From contig JAFGIB010000173.1 in NCBI GenBank assembly GCA_016929805.1, positions 1 to 45,412 on the forward strand: DNA of 45,412 nt, in the 5' to 3' direction. A program made the translations under genes and the position numbers. Each line of letters starts with the position of its first letter. Positions within the stretch are counted from its first letter, which is position 1. Of the stretch, positions 25,059 to 33,946 are shown piece by piece. The DNA comes from Deltaproteobacteria bacterium. GTDB taxonomy: Bacteria > Myxococcota_A > Polyangia > Polyangiales > JAFGIB01. Below the pieces are notes generated by a model that was given only the letters and a program-made list of their open reading frames with translations, was not told the DNA's origin and did no database searches.

Positions 25059-25103
25059 TCGACGTTTTTTTCAACGTTAAGGTAGAAACGAGAAGGTTTC
25101 TAC
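25059..25103. repeat. R2 repeat end plus hairpin between convergent genes
   Basis: GACGTTTTTTTCAACGTTAAGGT (25060-25083 region) is an R2 end, preceded by a run of seven A that mirrors its run of seven T. It continues into a perfect hairpin GTAGAAAC/GTTTCTAC (25082-25089 with 25096-25103) that overlaps the stop codon of the minus-strand gene. Together these may terminate transcription from both sides. Confidence 0.55.
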
Positions 25104-28100
25104 TCCAGATCGCATCTCAGACAGCGTTCAGCCTCCGCGATCGCCGCCTTTTCCGACAAGCAGTTACTAACCTCGATAAAGCTCGAAATACGCTTTGAAG
25201 CCGCTACCTCGCGAATCTTGCAGCGACTTCGATCCACCGGCTCCAAGGTCGCCGGCGGCGGGACGTCAAAGGAGGGCTCCTCCTTTCGGGTTCGGCCCAC
25301 GGACGGATCTTTTCCGTTCAGTAAAAGATCTATCGAAATCGCGGCGCGTTCGCCCTGCTCCATCGCGCCGGTAACCGTCCACGGACCGGTAACGGCATCG
25401 CCGCCGGCGAAGAGTCCCGGAATCGAGGTGGCGAGCGTCAGCGGATCGGCGATGACGAGTCCTCTCTTGCTCACGACGGATTCAGACGACTGACCTATCC
25501 ATCTGTGATCCACCGCTTGGCCGATGGCGGCGATAATCGTGTCGGCCGGTAGCTCGTACTCGCTACCCTCGATCGGTACCGGCCGGCGGCGCCCGCTCGT
25601 ATCGAAATCGCCGAGCTTCATCTTTGTAACCATCAAGCCATCCGCCCGTGCATCACCGATGACGAAGTTCGGAGCGGTCAAAAACAGGATATTTATGCCC
25701 TCGTGCCGCGCTTCCTCGATTTCCTCGCTGTTTGCCGGCATCTCCTCAAGGGTGCGCCGGTAAACAATCGTAACCTCTTCGGCCCCAAGACGAAGAGCAG
25801 ATCGCGCCGCGTCGATCGCGACGTTTCCTCCGCCGATCACGAGCACGCGCTTGCCGGTTTGCGGCTTGCGGTCGGAATTGATCTCTCGCAGATAAGAAAC
25901 ACCGTCGAAAACGCCCGGCTTATCTTCGCCCTTAATGCCGAGCTTCATGCCCTGGTGCGCCCCCACAGCGCAAAAAACCGCGCTGTATCCCGAGGACAAA
26001 AGCGACGAAACCGACAAGTCGTTCACGCCGATGGGCGTATTAAAGCGCATTTCGACGCCGTGCGCCCTGATGAAATCGATATCGCTATCGAGCGCCGGCC
26101 GAGGTAGACGAAACTCGGGAATGCCGTAGCGCAACATGCCGCCGGCTTGCGCAAAGGCCTCGAAAATCGTGACACGATGGCCGCGTTTGGCGAGATGATA
26201 GGCGGCGTTCAAACCCGCGGGCCCGGAGCCTATTACGGCGACCTTGCGTCCGCTCGGACGGTCCAGGAAAATCCGGGGCGCGACCCTCTTTTTCAGCGCG
26301 TAATCGGCGGCAAACCGCTTGAGGTGCATGATGTTGACCGGTTCGTCGATGTCGCCTCGCTTACAGCGCGTTTCGCAAGGATGGTGGCAAACACGACCGC
26401 AGACCGATTCCAGGGGGTTTCGTTGCCGCACCAGATGGAACGCGTCCTCGTGTCTGCCAGCGGCGATCAACGAAATGTACCCAACCGCGTCCACGTTTAT
26501 CGGACAGGTGTGCTCGCAAGGCGCCTTCATCAGCTTGTCGCACACGGCGGCCGGGCAGCGCTTATCGCGGATATGGGCGATATACTCGTCGCGGAAATAC
26601 CGAAGCGTGGACAACACCGGGTTCGGCGCGGTTTGTCCGAGGCCGCACAACGAGCAGCTTTTGATCCACTGCCCGAGTTGCTCGAGAGTCGTAAGGTCTT
26701 CCATGGTTCCCTCGCCTGAACAAATCCTGGTGAGGATCTGCAGCATGCGACGCGTTCCGATCCGGCAGGGGACGCATTTGCCGCACGATTCGGACTGGGT
26801 GAAGGTCAAGAAAAACCGCGCGGTATCGACCATGCAGGTCGCCTCATCCATTACGATCATACCGCCTGAGCCCATCATCGAGCCGATTTGATTCAAGGTC
26901 TCGTAATCGATGGGCATATCGAGATGTTGCGCCGGGATGCATCCGCCCGACGGGCCGCCCATTTGAGCCGCTTTAAATTTTCTATTTTTCAGAATACCGC
27001 CGCCGATATCGTAAATAACCTCGCGCAAGGTCGATCCGATGGGAACCTCCACGAGACCGGTGTTCTTGACCTTGCCGGTAAGCGAAAAAATCTTCGTCCC
27101 TTTGCTACGTTCCGTTCCCACCTTCGCGTATTCTTCCGCGCCTTTCTCAATGATGATGGGAACGTTGGCGTAGGTCTCGACGTTGTTGATATTCGTGGGT
27201 TTTCCCCAGAGACCGGCGATGGCCGGGAAAGGCGGCCTGGGTCGCGGCGTACCGCGTTTGCCCTCGATGGATGCCAGCAAAGCGGTCTCCTCGCCGCATA
27301 CAAACGCCCCGGCGCCTTCTTTATATTTTAAATGAAAATTGAAGCTCGTTCCGAGGATATTGTCGCCGAGCAGGCCCACCTCTTCGCAATCCTCGATGGC
27401 CTTTTCGAGATACTTTACGCTCAAGGGGTACTCGGCGCGCACGTATACGTAGCCCTCGTCGGCGCCGATCGCGTAGGCCGCGATCAGCATGCCCTCGACC
27501 ACGAGATGGATATTACCTTCGAGTACCGAGCGGTCCATGAACGCGCCCGGGTCGCCCTCGTCCGCGTTGCAGACCAGATATTTTTTTGCTCCGGCAGCGT
27601 TTTTGGTAAACCTCCACTTTTGGCCCGTGGGAAATCCGGCGCCGCCGCGGCCGCGCAATCCGGACTTTTCGATCTCCTCCACCACCTGGTCCGGAGTCAT
27701 CGACCCCAGCACCTTGGCGAGTGCTCCGTAGCCTCCCGTGGCGAGGTAATCCGAAAGACTCGTTGGGTCGATTAAGCCATTCTTTTCCAAGACCACGCGG
27801 CGCTGTTTCGCGTAAAAGACGACATCGTCGTTTTTGACTATCTTTTTTCGGCTCTCTGGATTGGTCCAAAGCAACCGCTTCACGACCCTGCCCCCCACGA
27901 GCGTCTCGTCGACGATTTCGGGCACATCCTCGGGTTGTAGCTGTTTGTAGAAGATCTTTTTCGGATAGATAACGCAGACCGGTCCTTGCTCGCAAAAGCC
28001 GTGACAGCCGGTGAGTTTTACCTCCACTTTTTCCCCGAGCCCTCTTTTCTCGATCTCGGAGATAAAGGCATTGCAGACATCCTGCGACCCGGACGCGGCG

Positions 28101-28204
28101 CAGCCGGTGTTGCAAAGCGAGACCACCAGACGCTTGGGATCGCGCGCCTTCGCGAGCTCGCGCGAAAGTTTCTGTAATTCCTCGGTGGAATTGAGTCGTT
28201 TCAT
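25100..28204 (-). CDS. NuoF-GltD fusion: NADH-binding flavoprotein joined to an FAD/NAD(P)H oxidoreductase
   Basis: A 1034-residue electron-transfer subunit. Residues about 25-110 form a thioredoxin-like [2Fe-2S] domain (C31, C35, C67, C71). Residues about 120-540 are NuoF/HydB: NADH/FMN site GLRGRGGAGFPTGQKW, GAGAFVCGEETALL, SLBB region, and a [4Fe-4S] site C474, C477, C480 with C517/C520. Residues about 545-640 hold Cys groups C550-C567 and C602-C614, and about 650-965 a GltD/NfnB-type unit with an FAD fold (AVIGSGPAGLNAAY), an NAD(P) fold (VIGGGNVAIDAA) and GLFAGGDAVTG. The usual HydB C-terminal ferredoxin domain is replaced by this GltD unit. It starts 13 nt after the nuoE-like gene, in the FDH operon, and probably exchanges FDH electrons with two nucleotide pools or a bifurcating flavin. 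Confidence 0.9.
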   Translation of the reverse strand: MKRLNSTEELQKLSRELAKARDPKRLVVSLCNTGCAASGSQDVCNAFISEIEKRGLGEKVEVKLTGCHGFCEQGPVCVIYPKKIFYKQLQPEDVPEIVDETLVGGRVVKRLLWTNPESRKKIVKNDDVVFYAKQRRVVLEKNGLIDPTSLSDYLATGGYGALAKVLGSMTPDQVVEEIEKSGLRGRGGAGFPTGQKWRFTKNAAGAKKYLVCNADEGDPGAFMDRSVLEGNIHLVVEGMLIAAYAIGADEGYVYVRAEYPLSVKYLEKAIEDCEEVGLLGDNILGTSFNFHLKYKEGAGAFVCGEETALLASIEGKRGTPRPRPPFPAIAGLWGKPTNINNVETYANVPIIIEKGAEEYAKVGTERSKGTKIFSLTGKVKNTGLVEVPIGSTLREVIYDIGGGILKNRKFKAAQMGGPSGGCIPAQHLDMPIDYETLNQIGSMMGSGGMIVMDEATCMVDTARFFLTFTQSESCGKCVPCRIGTRRMLQILTRICSGEGTMEDLTTLEQLGQWIKSCSLCGLGQTAPNPVLSTLRYFRDEYIAHIRDKRCPAAVCDKLMKAPCEHTCPINVDAVGYISLIAAGRHEDAFHLVRQRNPLESVCGRVCHHPCETRCKRGDIDEPVNIMHLKRFAADYALKKRVAPRIFLDRPSGRKVAVIGSGPAGLNAAYHLAKRGHRVTIFEAFAQAGGMLRYGIPEFRLPRPALDSDIDFIRAHGVEMRFNTPIGVNDLSVSSLLSSGYSAVFCAVGAHQGMKLGIKGEDKPGVFDGVSYLREINSDRKPQTGKRVLVIGGGNVAIDAARSALRLGAEEVTIVYRRTLEEMPANSEEIEEARHEGINILFLTAPNFVIGDARADGLMVTKMKLGDFDTSGRRRPVPIEGSEYELPADTIIAAIGQAVDHRWIGQSSESVVSKRGLVIADPLTLATSIPGLFAGGDAVTGPWTVTGAMEQGERAAISIDLLLNGKDPSVGRTRKEEPSFDVPPPATLEPVDRSRCKIREVAASKRISSFIEVSNCLSEKAAIAEAERCLRCDLE

Positions 28205-28217
28205 CTACCGCTCCCGT

Positions 28218-28667
28218 CTATTGGTTTTCGATAATCGTAAGCGCTTTCTTAGGCGTTACCTTGCCGTAGTACTTCGAATCCACGACGATCACGGGCGCGA
28301 GCGCGCAGGCGCCGAGACAAGCGATGGTTTCGAAGGTGTACTTTAAGTCGGGCGTCGTCTCCCCGTCCCGAACGCCGAGGTGCGATTCGATTGAATTGAT
28401 GACATTGCGTCCGCCGCGAACGTGACACGCCGTTCCCCGGCAAGCCGTCACGCGGCACCTACCCGCGGGCTCAAAGCGAAACTGGTTGTAAAAGGTCGCC
28501 ACCCCGAACACCTTGCCCGACGGAATTCTAAGGTGCGCGGCGATCGCGTGGATCGTCTCCATCGAAAGATACCCTTCGGCCCTTTGAGCTGCCTGAAGAA
28601 TGGGAATTAGCTTATCGACGGTCGCGTTCGGATGGTTTGCAAAAATTTCATTCAGCGCGTTCGACAT
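28218..28667 (-). CDS. NuoE-like [2Fe-2S] subunit of the NAD-linked formate dehydrogenase
   Basis: A 149-residue thioredoxin-like ferredoxin of the NuoE/HydC/FDH gamma family, with cluster ligands C76 and C81 (ACRGTAC) and C117 and C121 (CLGAC) and the IPSGKVFGVATFYNQF segment. The ATG at 28667 is chosen because AGGAG lies 6 nt before it; an ATG at 28673 is too close to that site, and the open frame extends upstream into fdhA. It lies between fdhA (22 nt upstream) and the NuoF-GltD gene, completing a three-subunit complex. Confidence 0.92.
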   Translation of the reverse strand: MSNALNEIFANHPNATVDKLIPILQAAQRAEGYLSMETIHAIAAHLRIPSGKVFGVATFYNQFRFEPAGRCRVTACRGTACHVRGGRNVINSIESHLGVRDGETTPDLKYTFETIACLGACALAPVIVVDSKYYGKVTPKKALTIIENQ

Positions 28668-28689
28668 GTTCATCTCCTGCTTATATTTT

Positions 28690-31425
28690 CTATGGGCGCG
28701 CCTGGCGCACCGGGACGCGGGTGGAGCCGAGCGGCTCTCCGTCTGCGCTCTTCTCGATGCGAATCGCACAGACTTTATACTCGGCGGTCTGCGAGATCGG
28801 ATCGAACGCATCGATGGTGAGCTCGTTGCCGCACGCTTTTGCGAAATGAAAGCTGGTCCAGCAGACCCCCTCGGGTGATCGATCGGTGACCCAAGCGCGA
28901 AGCACGATCTCGCCGCGACGCGATTTCGCTCGCACCCAGTCTCCCGTCTTTACGCCGAGTCGCTGAGCATCGGCCGGGCTTATCTCCATCAGCTCTTCGC
29001 CGAAGAGATTGTCCATTCCCTCGCTGTTATGGGTCTGCGTGCCGCTGTGGTAGTGCCAAAGGCGCCGGCCGGTCGTCAGCAATAACGGGTATTCGGCATC
29101 CGGTAGCTCAGCCGGCGGTCGGTATTCGATGGCAGCGAATAGCCCCTTACCCCGCGTGAACTTACCGCCCACGTGGAGAAACTCGGTTCCCGGGTGGTCC
29201 GTCGTGGGACAGGGCCACTGTAGCCCGACATCCGCGATCCGTTCCCAGGTAATGCCGCCGTAGCTCGGAGTGAGCGAACGCATCTCTTCGTAGGTCACCC
29301 GGCTGGAGGTAAAGCCCATGTCATAACCGATTCGCTTTCCGAGCTCATTGAGCACCCACCAGTTAGACTTGCTCTCACCCGCTCCCTTGAGGGCCGGTCG
29401 CACTCGCTGCACTCGCCGCTCGGTATTGGTGAAGGTGCCATCCTCCTCGGCCCAACATAAATCGGGGAAAACCACGTGGGCGTAAGAAACGGTTTCGTTA
29501 TAGAAAATGTCGCTGACGACTAGAAACTCGCACTCCTCAAGACATTTTTTTGTATGTCCCGCGTTTGGCTCTGTCATCACCACGTTTTCGCCCATGATGT
29601 AAAAGGCCTTGACGCTGTGATCCTTGATACCGTTGAACATCTGGGGGATCGTCAGCCCGATTTTATCGCTCAGCCCTACCTTCCACGCTTTTTCGAATTT
29701 GTCCTTAATTGCGAGGTCGTTCACGCGCTGGTAGCCCGAATAGACATTCGGTAGAGCGCCCATATCGCACGCGCCTTGGACGTTGTTTTGACCGCGCAGC
29801 GGGTTTACTCCACCCGCGTAGACCCCGACATTTCCGAGCAACATCTGTAAGTTGGCCAGGCTGCGGACGTTGTCGACACCGCAGATGTGCTCTGTAATTC
29901 CAAGGGTGTAAACCACGGACGCCGGTTTTATCTCGGAGAGCGTGCGCGCCACCTCTCGAATGGTCTCTACCGGCACGCCGGTAATCTCGCTGGTTCGCTC
30001 GAGGGTGTAGCCGTCGACTGATTTGCGTAACTCCTCAAAGCCCTCGGTATGGTTCGCTATGTACTCTTGGTCTTGTCCGCCGATCGCGATGATCTCGCGC
30101 ATCAGGCCGTTGAGGTAGGCGACGTCGGTTCCCGGCTTGATGCGGACATGGCGATCCGCCCAGCGGCACAAATCGATGCGGCGCGGATCGTTCACGATCA
30201 TCTTCGCTCCCTTGCGCGTCGCTCGTTTCATAAAATACGAGATCACCGGATGGGCCTCGGTCGTATTGGACCCGATAACGAATAAAAGCCGAGCGTTTTC
30301 CAGCTCCTTGATCGAATTGGTCATCGCACCCGAGCCGAATGATGTCGCCAGACCGACGACGGTGGGCGCGTGTCACGTTCTGGCGCAGTGATCGATACTA
30401 TTCGTACCGATCACCGCGCGTGCGAATTTTTGCATCGCGTAGGCGTTCTCGTTGGTCGAGCGCGCGCAGGCAATCGCGACGTAGGCGTCCGGACCGTGCT
30501 TATCCTTGATCCCGCGCAGCCGCCCCGCGGTGTAATCGAGCGCCTCGTCCCAGGAAACCTCGACGTGCTCGCCGTTTTTCTTTATCAGCGGCTTGGTCAA
30601 ACGCTTGTCGCTGGATGGAAAATCATACGCGAAACGCCCTTTGACGCATAAGCTCCCTTCATTCGGCGCGATGCCCTCGCGCCCCTTGACCCGAGCGATG
30701 CGATTTTTTGCCTTATCCACGTAAAGCGTCATCTGGCATCCAACGCCGCAGTAGGGACAGGTCGTGTTCACCTTTTGTAGCTCCCATTCGCGACCCATGC
30801 CCATGGACTTTCTTTCGGTGATCGCGGCGGTCGGGCACAGTTGGACGCACTCACCGCATTGCACGCAGGTCGATTCAGCCATAGGGACCGCGGTATCGCA
30901 GACCACTTTGGTCTTGTAGCCGCGATGGGCGAAGGTCAGAACCTGATTGACGACCACGTCATTGCACGCGGCCACACAACGTCCGCAGACGATGCATTTA
31001 TTCGGATTCATGACGATTAAATCACTGCTCGTGTCCATCGGCTCTTTGGGCTCGTCTATGGTCGGATACTCGCGGATGCCCAGCCTATAGGCCACGTCCT
31101 GTAGCTCGCAGCGACCGGTCGCCTCGCAAGCGATGCAGTTGTGATGGCCGCTGAATAGAATGTTTTGCACCGTCATCCGACGGGCTGACTTCACGTCAGC
31201 GGTGTCGGTTCGAACCACCATCCCCGCGCGAGCGGCGACCGAGCAGGATGTCTGTAGCCCGCGCATGCCCTCAACCTCGACGACGCACACCCGGCAACGG
31301 CTCGCGGGGCCGGTGCGCGGATGCCAGCAGAGGGTGGGGATATAGATGCCGTTCGCCGTAGCCACATCCAAAAGGGTCTGCCCTTCATTAAAAGAAACTT
31401 GTCGGCCGTCCATCGTCAGTTTCAT
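28690..31425 (-). CDS. fdhA: Formate dehydrogenase catalytic subunit, selenocysteine-containing (UGA read-through)
   Basis: One 911-residue protein if the in-frame TGA at 30375-30373 is read as selenocysteine (residue 351). The context DHCART-Sec-HAPTVVGLATS is the formate dehydrogenase active site, and a bSECIS hairpin follows. N-terminal NuoG-like part: [2Fe-2S] C33, C44, C47, C61; the HHNC site H94/H95, C97, C100, C106; two [4Fe-4S] sites C144-C154 and C187-C197. The Mo/W-bis-PGD domain begins with a [4Fe-4S] at C223, C226, C230, C260. It interconverts formate and CO2 in the cytoplasm; no Tat signal is present. AAGGAGAG precedes the ATG. Annotation software that reads TGA as stop would split it into 350- and about 544-residue pieces. 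It heads an operon with the NuoE- and NuoF-like genes. Confidence 0.95.
30344..30375 (-). promoter_or_regulatory. fdhA: Bacterial SECIS element with its UGA codon
   Basis: Reading the minus strand, TGA (30375-30373) is followed after 12 nt by GTCGTC (30360-30355), loop GGTCT (30354-30350) and GGCGAC (30349-30344). This is a 6-bp stem with one G-U pair. The GGUCU apical loop and the spacing match the SelB-binding element of E. coli fdhF. Confidence 0.9.
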
Positions 31426-31556
31426 AGACTCTCCTTACGCCCCATATCTGGCGAAAGCTGGGGTAACAACAAGACAGGAGTCGAACTATTACTCAGCTCT
31501 ATCGGTATTGCAAGACTTAGAGGCCGCCAAGCGGTAAAAGCCGCGACGCCGCGCTA

Positions 31557-31738
31557 AGGGCTCTCCGCGAAATAAACGATTCGGTTGCGCGCGCGTGGGC
31601 GGGCGCGCTCGCGGCTTTCGACCTCGGAAAAATCCTCGAAATAGCGTTGCTATTGCTGCGGTTTTTCCTCCGAGCGCGCTCGCGATCGCATCCCGCCGAC
31701 GCGCCCGGCCTCGTATCGTCTATTTTGCGGAGAGTCCT
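31557..31738. repeat. Long palindromic element upstream of fdhA
   Basis: The outer arms are CTCTCCGC...AAATAAACGAT (from 31561) and the complement ending GCGGAGAGTCCT (31727-31738), with about 22 of 26 positions pairing. Inner arms rich in GCGCGCTCGCG continue the pairing to a perfect centre AATAGC-GTT-GCTATT (31640-31654). The whole 182 nt can fold as one large hairpin. It fills most of the 331-nt gap between panE and fdhA and holds no gene. It may be a MITE-like insertion or a structured RNA. Confidence 0.65.
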
Positions 31739-31756
31739 AAGCTTGTATAATCTTGA

Positions 31757-32680
31757 CTACCGTATCGCACCCTTTTGTTCCAGGGCTTTAATAAGCTGCG
31801 TAATCGCTTGATTATACGGGCAGGCGATCTCAAGCCTATCGGCCTCGCGCACGATCGCTGCGTTGATAAAATCGATCTCTGTACGGCGCCGGTTCTTAAT
31901 ATCCATATACATGGACGAGTAGTTTTCCGCGGTCATCCGGCAGACCTCCTCGACTCGCGATACGGGATCCTCGTAGACGGGCGCAATACCCTTTGCCTTC
32001 AATACTTGCCAGCACTCGATCACGAGCCGAGCCATCAACGCGCGCGCGGGTTCGATGCGTAAAAGCTCTCCGTTTCTCACGCCCAGAATCGCGGTCAGCG
32101 CGTTGATACCGGCGTTCAGCAACGCTTTACTCCAAATCAACGCGATCGGTTCAGAGGAAAGCTCCGCGTCCAGCCCGGCGGCTCGAAACAGAGCGAGTAT
32201 CTCGTTCAGAAAGCCGTCCTTGGGTTCGTCGGCCCCGACCCGTCCGAAAGCGGTTTTGCCCTTGCCCGCGTGGCGTACGTGATCGACGGCGGCTAGATAG
32301 GCGCCTTCAGAAGTAATACCCGCTATTAGAGGCGAATCGGGAAGACGGCGTCGTATGATCTCCGGGTTATCAACGCCGTTTTGCAGCGTCATTACCGCTC
32401 CGCGGTAACCTGCCGCGCTTAGCTGCCGCGCGACGCTATCGGTGTCGTAGGCCTTAACACAGATAATAACGAGGTCCGTTTTTTCCGGCTCTTGAAGACC
32501 TAGTGCTACAGGAACCGAGAAGCTAAAGTCGCCAGTTATTCCCTGCCAGCGGATACGCTTCTCTAAAATTTCCATCCGCTCAGGGTCGTGATCGATCACG
32601 CTGAGCCTGGCCCCGGCTCGGTGGAGATAACCCGATAATAACAAGCCGATCGCGCCCGGTCCGACGATTGCGATGTTCAT
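31757..32680 (-). CDS. panE: 2-dehydropantoate 2-reductase (ketopantoate reductase)
   Basis: A 307-residue ApbA/PanE protein with N-terminal NADP fold GPGAIG (7-12), the VKAYDTDS segment, LQNGVDN, and the C-terminal helical domain with WSKALLNAGINAL (catalytic Lys) and the ENYSSMYMDIKNRRRTEIDF motif. It reduces ketopantoate to pantoate for CoA synthesis. It is divergent from panB, which makes the ketopantoate, so two consecutive steps are paired. A GGAG lies 13 nt before the ATG. The general family also holds other 2-oxoacid reductases; the panB neighbour favours PanE. Confidence 0.88.
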   Translation of the reverse strand: MNIAIVGPGAIGLLLSGYLHRAGARLSVIDHDPERMEILEKRIRWQGITGDFSFSVPVALGLQEPEKTDLVIICVKAYDTDSVARQLSAAGYRGAVMTLQNGVDNPEIIRRRLPDSPLIAGITSEGAYLAAVDHVRHAGKGKTAFGRVGADEPKDGFLNEILALFRAAGLDAELSSEPIALIWSKALLNAGINALTAILGVRNGELLRIEPARALMARLVIECWQVLKAKGIAPVYEDPVSRVEEVCRMTAENYSSMYMDIKNRRRTEIDFINAAIVREADRLEIACPYNQAITQLIKALEQKGAIR

Positions 32681-32997
32681 ATTCCGTCACTCCAGAGTTT
32701 CATAGCGGCCTTAAACGCCTCTCTGGACAACGATGGCGTTAAACGCGCCAAAAATCCAGAAGGTATTTTACCGTTCGTCGGTAACGCGAGCCGCCGGTGG
32801 CTCTTGCAAAGGCCGGCTGACGCTTCAACCTTGCCATCGCGATCGGAAGGAGTAAACTTCTGTGCCAATCGATTTCGCGCGTTGATTGGCTGATGCAATC
32901 GACCCGTCGATTAAATATCCGCCCAAGACACGATTTTACAAGCCGGTTTGTAGCTTATAACCTTTTTGACTCTTTCGGGATTTTGGTGAATACCGCC
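32681..32997. other. Divergent panE-panB intergenic region
   Basis: These 317 nt must hold the promoters of both genes. One small hairpin GAGCC/GGCTC (32788-32792 with 32799-32803) is visible; no consensus promoter or known riboswitch is recognised. The panB frame is open back to 32893, but that part is not PanB-like. Confidence 0.45.
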
Positions 32998-33834
32998 ATG
33001 AGAGTAACCGTATCCGATATCATAGATAAGAAAAATCGTGGTGAGAAAGTTACCGTTCTGACCGCGTATGATTACGCCTTCGCGCCCATCGTCGATGCCG
33101 CGGGCGTCGATATCATCCTGGTGGGAGACTCCATGGCGAATGTCGTTTTAGGCATGCAGTCGACCCAAGAGATCAGTCTCGACGAGATGATCAACCACAG
33201 TAGAGCCGTGGTCAAAGGCTCGGAGCGCGCAATGGTTATCGGCGACATGCCCTATTGCGCGTATCAGGCGAATCCGGATGACGCGGTAACCAGCGCGAGA
33301 AGGTTTGTGAACGAGGCGGGCTGTCAGGCGATAAAGCTGGAATGGTTCGACCGCGCGCTTGAGGTGACGGAGCAGATCGTCGGCGACGGCATCCCGGTGA
33401 TGGGCCACGTCGGCTTCACGCCGCAAACTCCGGACGAGCCGGGAAGCTCTAAGGTTCGAGGAAAAGACGTGGAGGGGGCACGGCGCCTGATTCAACAGGC
33501 GAAAGCGCTTGAATCGGCGGGATGTTTCAGCATCGTTCTCGAATGCGTTCCGTGGCAGCTTGCGAAAATAATCAGCGAAAAGCTCGCGATACCGACCATC
33601 GGAATCGGCGCCGGCGTTTTTTGCAACGGACAGGTGCTGGTCTTGAACGACGTCCTCGGCCTATTCAGGCGATTCACGCCGAAGTTCGTGAAAAAGTACG
33701 TGGATATTTACCAAGAGTCTCTCTGCGGGATAGAGCGATACGTGCAAGAGGTAAAAACAGGAGTTTTTCCCACTGAAAAGCAAAGCTTCTCGCTACCACA
33801 AGAGGTGCTGAAAGAGCTCGAGAAGTCGCTTTAA
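32998..33834 (+). CDS. panB: 3-methyl-2-oxobutanoate hydroxymethyltransferase
   Basis: A 278-residue PanB TIM barrel using methylene-THF to hydroxymethylate alpha-ketoisovalerate. The Mg-binding motif VGDSMANVVLG, the IGDMPYCAYQ loop, GHVGFTPQ and the catalytic LECVP Glu followed by PTIGIGAG are all present. The start at 32998 (MRVTVSDI) matches the family; the frame is open for 35 codons upstream but that segment is not conserved, and GGTGA is the only weak ribosome binding site. It links the folate C1 pool with CoA supply, both heavily used by the acetyl-CoA pathway. Intact. Confidence 0.93.
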   Translation: MRVTVSDIIDKKNRGEKVTVLTAYDYAFAPIVDAAGVDIILVGDSMANVVLGMQSTQEISLDEMINHSRAVVKGSERAMVIGDMPYCAYQANPDDAVTSARRFVNEAGCQAIKLEWFDRALEVTEQIVGDGIPVMGHVGFTPQTPDEPGSSKVRGKDVEGARRLIQQAKALESAGCFSIVLECVPWQLAKIISEKLAIPTIGIGAGVFCNGQVLVLNDVLGLFRRFTPKFVKKYVDIYQESLCGIERYVQEVKTGVFPTEKQSFSLPQEVLKELEKSL

Positions 33835-33910
33835 GCTAGAGTTTCGCATCCCTTCTTCGGGCGATCTTCGCTCACTCCTCGGTCGTAAAATCCAGAATGA
33901 GAAGCTACCA

Positions 33911-33946
33911 AAAAAAATCCGCTCGACGTTTTTTGCAACGCTAAGG
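33911..33946 (-). repeat. R2 repeat end overlapping a stop codon
   Basis: On the minus strand AAACCTTAGCGTTGCAAAAA leads into CGTCGAGCGGATTTTTTTT. The TAG inside it is the stop codon of the ASKHA protein at 33941-35908, so the repeat supplies that protein's last codons (Lys-Pro-stop). On the plus strand it follows panB by about 80 nt. Confidence 0.65.

Noticed and set aside
25082-25103. Standard intrinsic terminator at the OFA/FDH convergence
   Set aside because: The 8-bp hairpin is perfect, but neither strand has a U-run directly after it. It is listed as part of the repeat region instead.
28668-28811. N-terminal extension of the NuoE-like protein
   Set aside because: The added segment is Arg/Ser-rich, overlaps fdhA, and the ribosome binding site points to the start at 28667.
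30035-30375. A frameshift or nonsense mutation splitting formate dehydrogenase
   Set aside because: The frame is unchanged across the TGA, the active-site context demands Sec or Cys at this position, and a canonical bSECIS follows. Selenocysteine explains it better than a pseudogene.
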